Source of the DNA: JAEUHO01 sp046350655
GTDB lineage: Bacteria > Planctomycetota > PLA2 > JAEUHO01
Direction: 5' to 3'
Assembly (NCBI GenBank): GCA_046350655.1
Contig: JAXMAB010000004.1
Location: 124,001-188,000 of the forward strand
Length of the DNA: 64,000 nt
Shown: positions 16,409 through 24,383 of the stretch, piece after piece
How the letters are laid out: every line of letters begins with the position of its first letter
How positions within the stretch are numbered: position 1 is the first letter of the stretch
Made by a program: the position numbers and the translations under genes
Notes under the pieces: model-generated
Told to the model about the DNA's origin: nothing
Seen by the model: the letters and a program-made list of their open reading frames with translations, nothing else
Databases searched by the model: none

Positions 16409-16510
16409 GGCCTTGGATGAACGGGCAAACCCCGCGAAAGCGGGCGACGCAAAGCTACAGGGCCCTCCCGGGGAGACTCCCCCCGAAGGGCAGCCAGCTT
16501 CCAAGCCAAG
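16409..16510 (+). ncRNA. Cyclic-di-GMP-I (GEMM-I) riboswitch aptamer
   Basis: The conserved GEMM-I blocks are present in order: ACGGGCAAACC (16421-16431), a CCCGC-GAAA-GCGGG hairpin with the GAAA tetraloop that docks in the known structure, CGACGCAAAGC (16445-16455), and GGGCAGCCAGCTTCC (16488-16502). The closing helix P1 is CTTGGA (16413-16418) with TCCAAG (16500-16505). The second G of the GGGC block, equivalent to the base that distinguishes c-di-GMP from 3',3'-cGAMP variants, is G here, favouring c-di-GMP. It lies in the 5' leader of a FliA/WhiG-type sigma gene. Confidence 0.92.
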
Positions 16511-16525
16511 CAGCCGAGACGAGAG

Positions 16526-16637
16526 CCCTCCCTGGGTTCCGCCTTCGGCGGCTTACGTGAGTTCAAGCCGCAAGGGTGGTGGTGGCCGTCTCTGCATCCG
16601 CAGAGACGGGTGATGACCTCGATTCCCCCAGGGAGGG
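16526..16637 (+). promoter_or_regulatory. Riboswitch expression platform with ribosome-site sequestering helix
   Basis: CCCTCCCTGGG at 16526-16536 is perfectly complementary (11 bp) to CCCAGGGAGGG at 16627-16637, which contains the ribosome binding site of the sigma gene (GGAGG 16632-16636, GTG start 16642). Inside lie a stable UUCG hairpin (CCGCC-TTCG-GGCGG region near 16540-16552) and a 10-bp hairpin CCGTCTCTGC/GCAGAGACGG at about 16587-16610. The arrangement suggests control of translation initiation by ligand-dependent exposure of the ribosome site, but the direction of the switch cannot be read from sequence. Confidence 0.75.
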
Positions 16638-16641
16638 ACCT

Positions 16642-17415
16642 GTGAAGAAGATCCGCGATGCCGACTATGCCGACCTCTGGGCCTCGTACGCCACGTCGAA
16701 GGACCCGGAGACGAAGGCCCGCCTGACCGAGGCGTACTTCCCGCTCGTGCGCTACATCGCGGAGCGGCTGTCCTCGACGCTGCCCGCGAGCGTCGACGTC
16801 GACGACCTCACGAGCATGGGCACGTTCGGCCTCATCGAGGCCATCGACCGCTTCGACATCTCGCGCGGGTTCCAGTTCAAGACGTACTGCACGGCCCGCA
16901 TCCGCGGCGCGATCCTCGACTCGCTCCGCACGAACGACTGGGTGCCGCGGCTGGTGCGCCTGCGCGTCAACCTCGTCGAGAAGACGCTGCGCCGCCTCCA
17001 CGCCGACCTCGGCCGCGAGCCGACGACGCTCGAGATGGCCGACGCGCTCGGCATGACGCTCGACCAGTACCGCGAGCTCTGCGAGGAGGCGAGCCCCGTC
17101 TCCATGCTGTCGCTCACGGACGAGACGGCGGACGACCCCGAGGGCGGCAGCCGCATGATCGACCTCGTGCGCGACGAGAAGGGCCTCGACCCGCGTCGCG
17201 AGCAGCAGCGCCGCGACGTGCAGGACCTGCTGTTCAAGAACCTGTCGGACAAGGAACAGACGATCCTCGAGATGTACTACTACGAGGGGCTGTCGATGCG
17301 CGAGATCGCGACGATGCTGCGGCTCACCGAGTCGCGCATCTGCCAGATCCACGCCAAGGTGCTGAAGCGGCTCAAGGAGCTGCACGACACGCGCAAGGCG
17401 GAGCTCTTCGTCTAG
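16642..17415 (+). CDS. FliA/WhiG-type sigma-70 factor under riboswitch control
   Basis: 257 residues from GTG 16642, set five bases after the GGAGG of the expression platform. It has region 2 (LVRYIAERLSSTLPASVDVDDLTSMGTFGLIEAIDRFD, then FKTYCTARIRGAILDSLRTNDWVPR), region 3 (EPTTLEMADALGMTLDQYRELC) and region 4 (LSDKEQTILEMYYYEGLSMREIATMLRLTESRICQIHAKVLKRLK). This three-region layout is that of sigma-28/FliA/WhiG, which directs flagellar, motility or developmental genes. Placing it behind a c-di-GMP sensor fits the motile/sessile logic of that signal. No flagellar genes lie in the window. Confidence 0.92.
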   Translation: MKKIRDADYADLWASYATSKDPETKARLTEAYFPLVRYIAERLSSTLPASVDVDDLTSMGTFGLIEAIDRFDISRGFQFKTYCTARIRGAILDSLRTNDWVPRLVRLRVNLVEKTLRRLHADLGREPTTLEMADALGMTLDQYRELCEEASPVSMLSLTDETADDPEGGSRMIDLVRDEKGLDPRREQQRRDVQDLLFKNLSDKEQTILEMYYYEGLSMREIATMLRLTESRICQIHAKVLKRLKELHDTRKAELFV

Positions 17416-17521
17416 GAACACACGGCCGGACGCGAGATGGGAGCGGCTAGGTGGGCGCCGGCGACGGCGCTGTGAGGCCGCGAACGTCAGGTCCCGGGGG
17501 GGACCTCGAGAGTCCGGTTGC

Positions 17522-17553
17522 GGGGGCGGCGGGTGATCCCGCCGCCCCCTTTT
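17522..17553 (+). terminator. Rho-independent terminator of the sigma gene
   Basis: Perfect 12-bp GC stem (GGGGGCGGCGGG 17522-17533, CCCGCCGCCCCC 17538-17549), 4-base loop and TTTT directly after. It is 106 bases past the sigma stop codon. Confidence 0.88.
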
Positions 17554-17667
17554 CATTTCACGCGGGCCGCTCGCCGCCGGGTCGCGCCCGCGCGCGAGGC
17601 GAGGCGCGCCCGCACGCTACGGCTTGCGCGCCCGCACGCGGGCCTCGGAAGCCGGCACCCGAAACGA

Positions 17668-17700
17668 CGACGGCCGGCCCCGTGGGGGGGCCGGCCGTCG
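17668..17700 (-). terminator. Hairpin terminator of the convergent membrane-protein gene
   Basis: Perfect 14-bp stem (CGACGGCCGGCCCC 17668-17681, GGGGCCGGCCGTCG 17687-17700) with a 5-base loop, 35 bases past the stop of the minus-strand gene. No T-run on that side. Confidence 0.6.
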
Positions 17701-17734
17701 AGGACGACGCGGAGGTCGGGTGCGGCGCGGGCCG

Positions 17735-19024
17735 CTACGAACCCGTCGGGGCGGGCCCGCTCGGCGGAGCGGCCGGAGGCGGGGTGGACGGGGCGGGCGT
17801 CGCCGGCGCGTCCGGCTTCGCCATCGCCTCGAAGTCCTCTTCCTCCTCCTCGAGGTAGATCTCGTCCTCGTCGGTGCCGTCCACGTCGGCCCTCAGGTCG
17901 GCGTAGGTGCACGTCGTGGCCCCGAAGAACCACCAGAGGGCGACCGCGAACACGCCGTACTTGACGACGTTCAGCACCACCCAGAAGACCAGCACCGTCA
18001 GCCAGTGCATCCACGACACCTCGGGCAGCGACTTGATCGACAGCGCGAAGGGCCGCGCGCGGTCCGTCTTCTCCTCGAGGGTCTTGGCGAGGTCCTGGGC
18101 GTCCTTGTCCAGGCGGTCGTAGGCCTTGTCGGTCGCGTTGAGGTCCTTCGGCGTGTCGATCACGACCGACACCTGCTGCGAGAGGAGGCCCGCATCGATC
18201 GACTTCGTGAGGATCGTCTCGAAGTGGGCGCCCGCCGACAGGATGATCGTGGTGAACAGGAGGATGAGGAAGTAGTTCCAGAAGAACTGGAGCGGGCGCG
18301 CGAAGATGTAGGAGAAGGCGCGGGAGATGGCGTCGAGCGAGCCGTTGCGCTCCCAGGCCGCGGCGGCGCCGACGAGCGGCAGGCCGATGGCGCCGCCGAT
18401 CGCGATCAGGAGCATCAGCAGGGTCGAGATGACCGCGAGGGGCACGAGGATCAGGCTGGCGATCGAGCCGAGGACGGGCACCGACAACACGAGGCCGGCG
18501 AGCGCGTTGCAGCCGTAGAAGATGCCGATCGCGACGAACACGATGACCGGGCACAGCGCGATCGTGACGAAGTTGCGGATCGAGAACCGCACGCCGTCCT
18601 TCAGCGACATCCCCTCGTCGCGCGCGATGCGCAGCGAGGTGATCCGGTGGATCGCCTGGGCGAAGAAGCCCCACGTGCCGAGCGTCCACGCCCCGCCCAC
18701 GAGGGCGTGCCAGAACGTCCCGGTCTCCGGGAAGCGGCCCATGACCCGCCCGTCCACGTACGGCAGGCCCAGGAACACCTCGCCGATGAAGCGGCCGAGT
18801 TCGCCCTGGATGTACGGGACGTCGAGGATCGACAGGGCCTCTTTGAAGAACGTCGCGACCGGGTCCACCGGCTTGAAGGCCAGCCAGAGGAGGTACGCGC
18901 CGAGGCGGTACACGCCGTACCCGACGAGCGCGATCAGCAGCGCCCGCAGGTCGAGCGGGACGCGCGGCGCCTTGAAGTACGTCCGGGGCAGCAGCCCCGT
19001 GTCGGGGGTCGCGGTGTCGGCCAT
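17735..19024 (-). CDS. Polytopic membrane protein, 429 aa
   Basis: Unrecognised inner-membrane protein starting at ATG 19024. At least six hydrophobic helices are visible (ALLIALVGYGVYRLGAYLLWLAF; ALVGGAWTLGTWGFFAQAI; FVTIALCPVIVFVAIGIFYG; LIAIGGAIGLPLVGAAAAW; FFWNYFLILLFTTIILSAG; VLVFWVVLNVVKYGVFAVALWWFFG). A soluble region of about 75 residues lies before the last helix, and the tail is strongly acidic (DEDEIYLEEEEEDFE) then Pro/Ala-rich. The GFFAQAIHRITSLRIARDEGMSLKDGVRFSIRNF stretch resembles the cytoplasmic loop of large membrane proteins common in planctomycetes. Function unknown. Confidence 0.7.
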   Translation of the reverse strand: MADTATPDTGLLPRTYFKAPRVPLDLRALLIALVGYGVYRLGAYLLWLAFKPVDPVATFFKEALSILDVPYIQGELGRFIGEVFLGLPYVDGRVMGRFPETGTFWHALVGGAWTLGTWGFFAQAIHRITSLRIARDEGMSLKDGVRFSIRNFVTIALCPVIVFVAIGIFYGCNALAGLVLSVPVLGSIASLILVPLAVISTLLMLLIAIGGAIGLPLVGAAAAWERNGSLDAISRAFSYIFARPLQFFWNYFLILLFTTIILSAGAHFETILTKSIDAGLLSQQVSVVIDTPKDLNATDKAYDRLDKDAQDLAKTLEEKTDRARPFALSIKSLPEVSWMHWLTVLVFWVVLNVVKYGVFAVALWWFFGATTCTYADLRADVDGTDEDEIYLEEEEEDFEAMAKPDAPATPAPSTPPPAAPPSGPAPTGS

Positions 19025-19417
19025 GGGATCCGTCCTCCGGGGCCGGAGGCCCGGCCCGTCACACCCGCCGAGCCCGGGCCGAAGGGTCGTCGGCGCGCCG
19101 CCGACGGGCGTGAACGCCCTCCGACGATGCCGCCGCGAGTCCCGTGCCCACCGGTCGCCCGACGCGAGCGCGCGAGTCTAGCAGACGACCCGCCCGGCGC
19201 CCCCGTCGCCGACGGACCGCCCCTCGGGACCCACGGCGGTTCCGGCGCGGCGGGTGCCGATGGCGGATCCCGGCGGAAAAGGCGCGGGCCTCGCGGTCCC
19301 GACGGGCCGCCGATCGCCCCGGAACGCCGGTTCCACCGAGGGTTACGACGACGACCGCGATCCGCCGCGCGGACGGCACGCCGTTCGACAGGGGGGGACA
19401 CGGAGGGTTCCCTGCCC
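19025..19417. other. Divergent intergenic region
   Basis: About 390 bases between divergent genes. It contains one reverse CGCGAGGCCC repeat (19286-19295) and GAGTCTAGCAG near 19174-19184, but I cannot assign promoter boxes with confidence. No gene seen. Confidence 0.55.
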
Positions 19418-20719
19418 ATGTCGTCCCGTCGCCGCGTCGCCGTCGCCCGTCTCCTCTTCCTGCTCGCCGCCGGCGCTGGCCTCGCCGCGGCCCGGCCCGT
19501 CGCGGCGGCCGACGCCCCCGCTCCGGCCCCGGCGCCTGCTCCCGCCCCGGCTCCCGCCGCCCCGCCCGCCGCGGAGACCCCCCCGGCCCCGACCGGGCCC
19601 ACGGCCCCGCCCCCCGCCCCCCCGCCCCCCTTCACGTTCCCGGAGGAGGGCCGCATCAACAAGCCCGACGGCGTGACGATGTACTTCTACCGGACCAACT
19701 TCATCGCCCCGCAGGAGCTGGTGGACACCGTCGGCAACCTCCTGAAGCTGCCCGGCGTCACGATGAAGGCGTTCCCCCGCGGCCACCAGGTGATCCTCGA
19801 GGGTTCCCAGGAGGCGGTCGAGACCGCGCTCGACGCGTTCGCCTACTTCGACATCGCCGACGCCCAGGTCTACGTCGAGGCGCGGATCGTCGAGGTGACC
19901 TACGACAACGACTTCGAGTTCGGCCTGTCGTGGCTCATGGACCGCGACAAGGAGGGCCCGAACACGTTCTTCCGCGGCGGCAGCGGCACGCTGAACCCGC
20001 CGTCGTTCTTCCAGTCGCAGCAGCCGGGCAACCTGCCCTTCCAGGGCGTCGGCGCCGCCTTCGGGTTCGTCGGGAAGGCCGCCGAGAAGTACGGCCTGTT
20101 CGACCTGACCCTCCAGGCCCTGCAGCTCAACGGCACCGCCGAGGTGCTGTCGCGCCCGTCGATCGTCGCGACGGAGGGCATCCCGGCCGAGGTGAAGACG
20201 CTCCAGAAGACGCCGGTCATCCAGATCCGCAACGCCACGAGCAACCCCGGCGGCGAGACCCTCCTGCTCGAGACGTCCTACGTCGAGACGAAGATCGGCC
20301 TCGACGTGACCGCGAGCTTCATCGGCGACGGCTTCGTCAAGATGCAGGTCGCCCCGACGGTCTCGACGGTGACCGGCTTCTCGGTCGGCAACGGCGGCAC
20401 GTCGGCCCCGATCATCAGCGACCGCAGCGCCAAGACCACCGTCACGCTCGCCGACGGCGACACCCTCGTGATCGGCGGCCTCTACACCGACTCGACGCTG
20501 AAGGACACCGCGAAGGTGCCGTTCCTGAGCGACATCCCGGGCCTCGGCTGCCTGTTCACGCGGACGCGCGACCAGAAGGTGAAGACCGAGCTGATCTTCG
20601 AGATCACGCCGCACATCCTCCGCAAGCGCACCGACTTCAAGGTGATCGCGCCCCCGAGCGAGAAGGAGCGCCTCGAGGGCGCCGGCGGGTGCGACACGAC
20701 GGCGACCCCGTCCAAGTGA
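19418..20719 (+). CDS. Secretin (GspD/PilQ superfamily)
   Basis: 433 residues from ATG 19418. A signal peptide (LLFLLAAGAGLAAARPVAAA) and a Pro/Ala linker (PAPAP repeats) come first, then a short N-domain (LVDTVGNLLKLPGVTMKAFPRGHQVILEGSQEAVETALDAFAYFDIADAQVYVEARIVEV). The secretin core follows, including EVLSRPSIVATEGIPAEV and the C-terminal VPFLSDIPGLGCLFTRTRDQKVKTELIFEITPHIL. It would form an outer-membrane gated pore for type II/III/IV machinery. It is shorter than GspD (only one N-domain) and no other secretion genes are nearby. Confidence 0.9.
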   Translation: MSSRRRVAVARLLFLLAAGAGLAAARPVAAADAPAPAPAPAPAPAPAAPPAAETPPAPTGPTAPPPAPPPPFTFPEEGRINKPDGVTMYFYRTNFIAPQELVDTVGNLLKLPGVTMKAFPRGHQVILEGSQEAVETALDAFAYFDIADAQVYVEARIVEVTYDNDFEFGLSWLMDRDKEGPNTFFRGGSGTLNPPSFFQSQQPGNLPFQGVGAAFGFVGKAAEKYGLFDLTLQALQLNGTAEVLSRPSIVATEGIPAEVKTLQKTPVIQIRNATSNPGGETLLLETSYVETKIGLDVTASFIGDGFVKMQVAPTVSTVTGFSVGNGGTSAPIISDRSAKTTVTLADGDTLVIGGLYTDSTLKDTAKVPFLSDIPGLGCLFTRTRDQKVKTELIFEITPHILRKRTDFKVIAPPSEKERLEGAGGCDTTATPSK

Positions 20720-21507
20720 CCCGAGGCCCGGCCCGCGCCGACGTCCGCGCGGCGGCCCGGCCGGCGGTCCGTCTCGCGGGGGCGTGCCTCGTCGCGTTCG
20801 TCGCGGCGGGGTGCGTGTCGGAGCGGCGCAAGACGGTGGCGATCCTCGAGGAGGGTGCGCTCGCCCCGCCCGCAGCGCAGGCAGCGCTCGTCGGCGGCGA
20901 CGGGGGGCCGGCGCCCGTCTACCGACGGCCGCGCTCGAAGGGCGCTCGGCGCGACGCGCCGTCCGACGGCGTGCGCGGGGGCGCGGGCATGGACGCGGCC
21001 CGCCGCGCGGCGGATCCGACGGGCGGCCCCGACGCGGAGGACCGCGAGGCCCGGCCCGCGACGGCCGGCGCGTCGGCGGTGCCCGACGTCGGGTCGCGCC
21101 CCGAGCCGCGTGCGGCGTCGGCCGCGACGTCGGCCCCGGCCGCGGTCAAGACGACGGCCGCGCCGCCCGCCCACGAGCCGGTGGCCGACGTCGCGACCCT
21201 CGAGCAGCGGCGGCGCGAGACGTTCCTCCGCTGCACCACGACGATCCGCGCCGCGAAGGCGACGATGTTCGTCCCGCCGCGATACGTCGCCGAGGCCGTG
21301 GTGTCGCAGGGGCGGCTGACCCTCCGCCACCTCACGATCGAGGCCCCGCAGTTGAAGCTCGTCGCGCGGACCGACGGCTCGGACGACATCTCGATCTCGG
21401 CGCGCGGCGACGTGTCGTTCCACGCGGACCGTCCCGCCAGCGTCATCGCCGAGTCGGGGCTGAAGACGCTCCTCGTCCGCAACGACGGCTACACGCCGCT
21501 GCGCTGA
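20716..21507 (+). CDS. Lipoprotein co-translated with the secretin
   Basis: 263 residues from GTG 20716, which overlaps the secretin TGA. A lipobox is visible (LAGACLVAFVAAGC), followed by a disordered Ala/Pro/Arg-rich region and, from about residue 165, a conserved-looking beta domain (LRCTTTIRAAKATMFVPPRYVAEAVVSQGRLTLRHLTIEAPQLKLVART). Coupling to the secretin suggests a pilotin-like or partner role, which is inference. The disordered part contains a full in-frame CGCGAGGCCC repeat (core 21053-21062, encoding DREARPATA). Confidence 0.7.
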   Translation: MTRGPARADVRAAARPAVRLAGACLVAFVAAGCVSERRKTVAILEEGALAPPAAQAALVGGDGGPAPVYRRPRSKGARRDAPSDGVRGGAGMDAARRAADPTGGPDAEDREARPATAGASAVPDVGSRPEPRAASAATSAPAAVKTTAAPPAHEPVADVATLEQRRRETFLRCTTTIRAAKATMFVPPRYVAEAVVSQGRLTLRHLTIEAPQLKLVARTDGSDDISISARGDVSFHADRPASVIAESGLKTLLVRNDGYTPLR

Positions 21508-21564
21508 CGGCTCGCCGCGCCGACTTCCCGCCGCGTCGCGGCCGGGATCGCGCGGCCCGAAACG

Positions 21565-21607
21565 GACGGCGCCGTCCCCGGGGACCTGCCCCGAGGACGG
21601 CGCCGTC
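21565..21607. terminator. Bidirectional terminator hairpin
   Basis: 19-bp inverted repeat with one mismatch (left arm 21565-21583, right arm 21589-21607; both contain GACGGCGCCGTC) between convergent genes. Likely serves the secretin operon and the transglutaminase gene. Confidence 0.7.
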
Positions 21608-21664
21608 GCTGCGCCGAGGGGCGGCGTCGCGTGGCGACGCGCCCGATGTTCATTCCGAGGAGCC

Positions 21665-22657
21665 TTACTTGGCTTCCCAGGTGAACGACCGCTTGTCCTT
21701 CACGTCGGCGCCGACCTTGCCGTCCACCTCGACGTAGGGGTACGCGAAGAAGAGGAGCGGATCGCCCTTCTGCTTCGGCGACAGCGTGAGGTCGCGGCCG
21801 ACCGTCAGCGAGATGCGGTCCGCGTCGAGGTGACCGAAGAACCACTCGGCCTTCGCCGGGTCCTTCGCGACGACCTTCTGCGCCTCGCTGATGTCCACCG
21901 GGATCCACGACGTGCCGTCGTAGAAGTGCGCCCAGCAGTGGTAGCCACCGGCCTTGCCCTTCGCCTCGGGCGTCATCGGGATGCCCATGGTGAACCGCAC
22001 CGGGATCCCGGCCGCGCGGCCGATGCCGATGAACTTCGCGTGGAAGTCGGTGCAGTTGCCCTTCCCGACCTCGCAGGCCCGGGCGAAGTCGCCCTTGCCC
22101 CAACCCTCGGCGACCTTGTCGTACTGCATCGTCGTCAGCACGTGGTCGTAGATCGTCCTCCCGCGGGCGCGGACGTCCGCGCCCGATTCCACACCGAGCT
22201 GCTTCGCCAGCTCCGCCGCCTTGCCCGTCAGCGGGACGAGGCGGTCCTCCTGCTTGAACCGATCGAGCACGGGGCCCTTCCCCTGGCCCACGTCGCCCGT
22301 CCGCGTGATCGTCGCGGTCCACCGGAACACGACGTCGGCCGTCGGCGCGTCCACGCCGACGTACGCCATCCGGTTCCCGTACGTCTCGTCCTTGCCCTGG
22401 GTGACCCCGAGCTCCTTGTCGCCCATCTTCGCGGTGACGGCGAGGCCCTCGACCTTCTGCAGGTCGTCCTCGGCCGGCAGCGGGATCCACACGTCGAGCC
22501 GCTGCGCCGCCTCGGGCTTCGCGACGGTGATCTCGTACGTGAAGGCGAACGTGCGGGTCGGGGGCGCCTTCGCCTCCTCCGCGACACCGGTCGTCGCGCC
22601 CAGCGCGAACGGCACGGCGAGCAACGACGCGACGAGACCACGGACGATCGTCTTCAT
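21665..22657 (-). CDS. Exported transglutaminase-like protease
   Basis: 330 residues from ATG 22657, with GAGGAA upstream. A signal peptide (IVRGLVASLLAVPFALGATTGVAEE) is followed by a beta-rich N-terminal half and a transglutaminase-like core with C202 (KGNCTDFHAKFIGIGRAAGIPVRF), H240 (YHCWAHFY) and D255 (WIPVDIS). This Cys-His-Asp set belongs to papain-like transglutaminase-core proteins, mostly periplasmic peptidases or amidases in bacteria. All three catalytic residues are present, so it should be active. Substrate unknown. Confidence 0.86.
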   Translation of the reverse strand: MKTIVRGLVASLLAVPFALGATTGVAEEAKAPPTRTFAFTYEITVAKPEAAQRLDVWIPLPAEDDLQKVEGLAVTAKMGDKELGVTQGKDETYGNRMAYVGVDAPTADVVFRWTATITRTGDVGQGKGPVLDRFKQEDRLVPLTGKAAELAKQLGVESGADVRARGRTIYDHVLTTMQYDKVAEGWGKGDFARACEVGKGNCTDFHAKFIGIGRAAGIPVRFTMGIPMTPEAKGKAGGYHCWAHFYDGTSWIPVDISEAQKVVAKDPAKAEWFFGHLDADRISLTVGRDLTLSPKQKGDPLLFFAYPYVEVDGKVGADVKDKRSFTWEAK

Positions 22658-23034
22658 GGGACGGGGTTCCTCGGGGTTCGGGGTCGTAGCCACCGGGGCC
22701 ACGCACCCCCTCCTGGATGTGTCGCGACGCGGACGGCCGACCGGCCCCCGCAGGACGCACCCGGGTCAGGTGAAGGGGTCGAGGATAGCAGAGATGGGGC
22801 GGGCCGTCGGGCCGACCCGGTCGGCTCGGGGTCGGCGAGGGGATCGGGGGCCCGCGCGGGGGCAGGGGGGAGGCGCCGGGACGAGCCGGAGCGGCCGCAG
22901 ACCCCTCTCCCGCCGAACGACCACCCGGTCGGCGGGGCGCTACGGCGCGAGCGCGGGCCCGCGGACCCATGGGGCGGCGAAACGGCCACCGGGCCTTGCG
23001 TCCCCAGGCCACGGATCGGCGCGGAGCGAGGGTG
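22658..23034. other. Intergenic region
   Basis: No gene. It carries one variant repeat copy (CGGCCACCGGGCCTTGCGTC, core 22991-23000) about 35 bases past the rhomboid-like gene stop, and GAGGATAGCAG near 22780 upstream of the transglutaminase gene. Confidence 0.5.
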
Positions 23035-24210
23035 TCAGCCCACGGTTTCGGGCGCCGAGCCTGGATCGCGCCACAGGCCGAGGCCCCACGCCGCGACCCC
23101 GACGACCGCGCCGACGAGCGGGATCGGGAGCAACGCGTGCGGGGGCCACGGGCTGCCCTGGAAGAGGAACGCGACGATCGCGACGCCGAGGACCCACGAG
23201 ATGCCGAACGCGCGCGCGGAGACGCGCGGGACCGTGTCGTCGGTCGAGAGCGCCAGGCGGGCGTGCGGGCGGGCGAGTGCTAGCCACGTGACCGCGGCGG
23301 TGAGGCCCGATGTCGCTCCGCGGAGAGGGATGTCGCTGGAGGGCGCGGCGACGAGGTACGTGAGGCACGCGGCGACGTTGCCCGCGAGGAGGAGCGCCGC
23401 CAGCGCGAGGCGGCCGCGGAGCCGCTCGATCGCGATGCCGGCGGTGTACAGCCCGAGGATCGCGAAGAACAGGCCACCCCCCCCGCGGCGGCGCGGCAGG
23501 CCCGTCGGGAAGAACGAGGTGACCCAGGTCGCGCCGCCGTCGCGCGTCCACTCGGTGGGGCGGAACGCGCGGTCGGCGGCCGGGAGGTGCGTTCCGGGCG
23601 GGGCGACCGGTGGCGACGGGCGGAGCCAGTCCTCGACGGATGCGAGCAGCACGAGCACGGTGAGCGCGTAGACGAGCCACGGCGTGCGGGTCCACGCGGC
23701 GTCGTCCTCGACGAGTTCGCGGCGTGGGCGTAGCGACCGCTGCCGCGCGCGGGCGGGTGCGAGCTCGGGGCGCACGTCGTCGGGTTCGGGGGGCGCGGGG
23801 GGGAGCGCTTCGAGCTCGCCCGTGTCGAACCACACGACCTGGCAGAGTGCGCACGCGTCCACGACGACGTCGTCGGTGCCGGCCGCCTCCGACGGGGTCG
23901 GCGCCTCGGCGTCCGCGGTCGTCCCTTCGGCGTCCGTGGGGGCGTCGGGCGGCGACGCGGGGCTGCGGACCGCGGCGCGCGGGAGCGGGACGGGTGCGGT
24001 CGTGTTCTCACACGACGGGCAGCGGACGGTCGAGCGCCGGCGGGCGGTGCGCGCGGTCTGCCAGAGGGTGTTGACGGTCGTGCGTGCGAGCCGTTTGCGC
24101 AGGACGGGCACGGTGAGGGCGTCGCCGTGCCCTCGGGGGCAGGTGAACGCGAGGCCCGTCGGCTCCTTCTCGAGCGTCAGGCCGGTGCGGCAGCGCGGGC
24201 ATCGGTACAT
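23035..24210 (-). CDS. Zinc-ribbon protein with rhomboid-like membrane domain
   Basis: 391 residues from ATG 24210. The N-terminus has a zinc ribbon (YRCPRCRTGLTLEKEPTGLAFTCPRGH), a second ribbon follows (RCPSCENT, later DACALC), then a Pro/Asp-rich linker and about six membrane helices from residue 195. The membrane part is rhomboid-like: a VTSFFPTG loop, GLFFAILGLYTAGIAIERLRGR, NVAACLTYLV and RGATSGLTAAVTWLAL near the position of the GxSG nucleophile. The histidines expected in helices 2 and 6 of active rhomboids are not seen, so I read it as a probable inactive relative. Confidence 0.62.
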   Translation of the reverse strand: MYRCPRCRTGLTLEKEPTGLAFTCPRGHGDALTVPVLRKRLARTTVNTLWQTARTARRRSTVRCPSCENTTAPVPLPRAAVRSPASPPDAPTDAEGTTADAEAPTPSEAAGTDDVVVDACALCQVVWFDTGELEALPPAPPEPDDVRPELAPARARQRSLRPRRELVEDDAAWTRTPWLVYALTVLVLLASVEDWLRPSPPVAPPGTHLPAADRAFRPTEWTRDGGATWVTSFFPTGLPRRRGGGGLFFAILGLYTAGIAIERLRGRLALAALLLAGNVAACLTYLVAAPSSDIPLRGATSGLTAAVTWLALARPHARLALSTDDTVPRVSARAFGISWVLGVAIVAFLFQGSPWPPHALLPIPLVGAVVGVAAWGLGLWRDPGSAPETVG

Positions 24211-24261
24211 GGGGTGTCAGCCTACGCGGGTCGGTCTGCGCCGTCCGACCGGGGGGCGGCC

Positions 24262-24289
24262 TTGACGGCACCCGGGTCGGGGATTACGT
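24262..24289 (+). promoter_or_regulatory. Possible promoter of tRNA-Gly
   Basis: TTGACG at 24262-24267 and a poor -10 (TTACGT, 24284-24289) with 16-base spacing, about 20 bases before the tRNA. Only the -35 is convincing. Confidence 0.4.
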
Positions 24290-24307
24290 TCCCCTCCCTG
24301 CCAGCGA

Positions 24308-24383
<76 letters not shown>

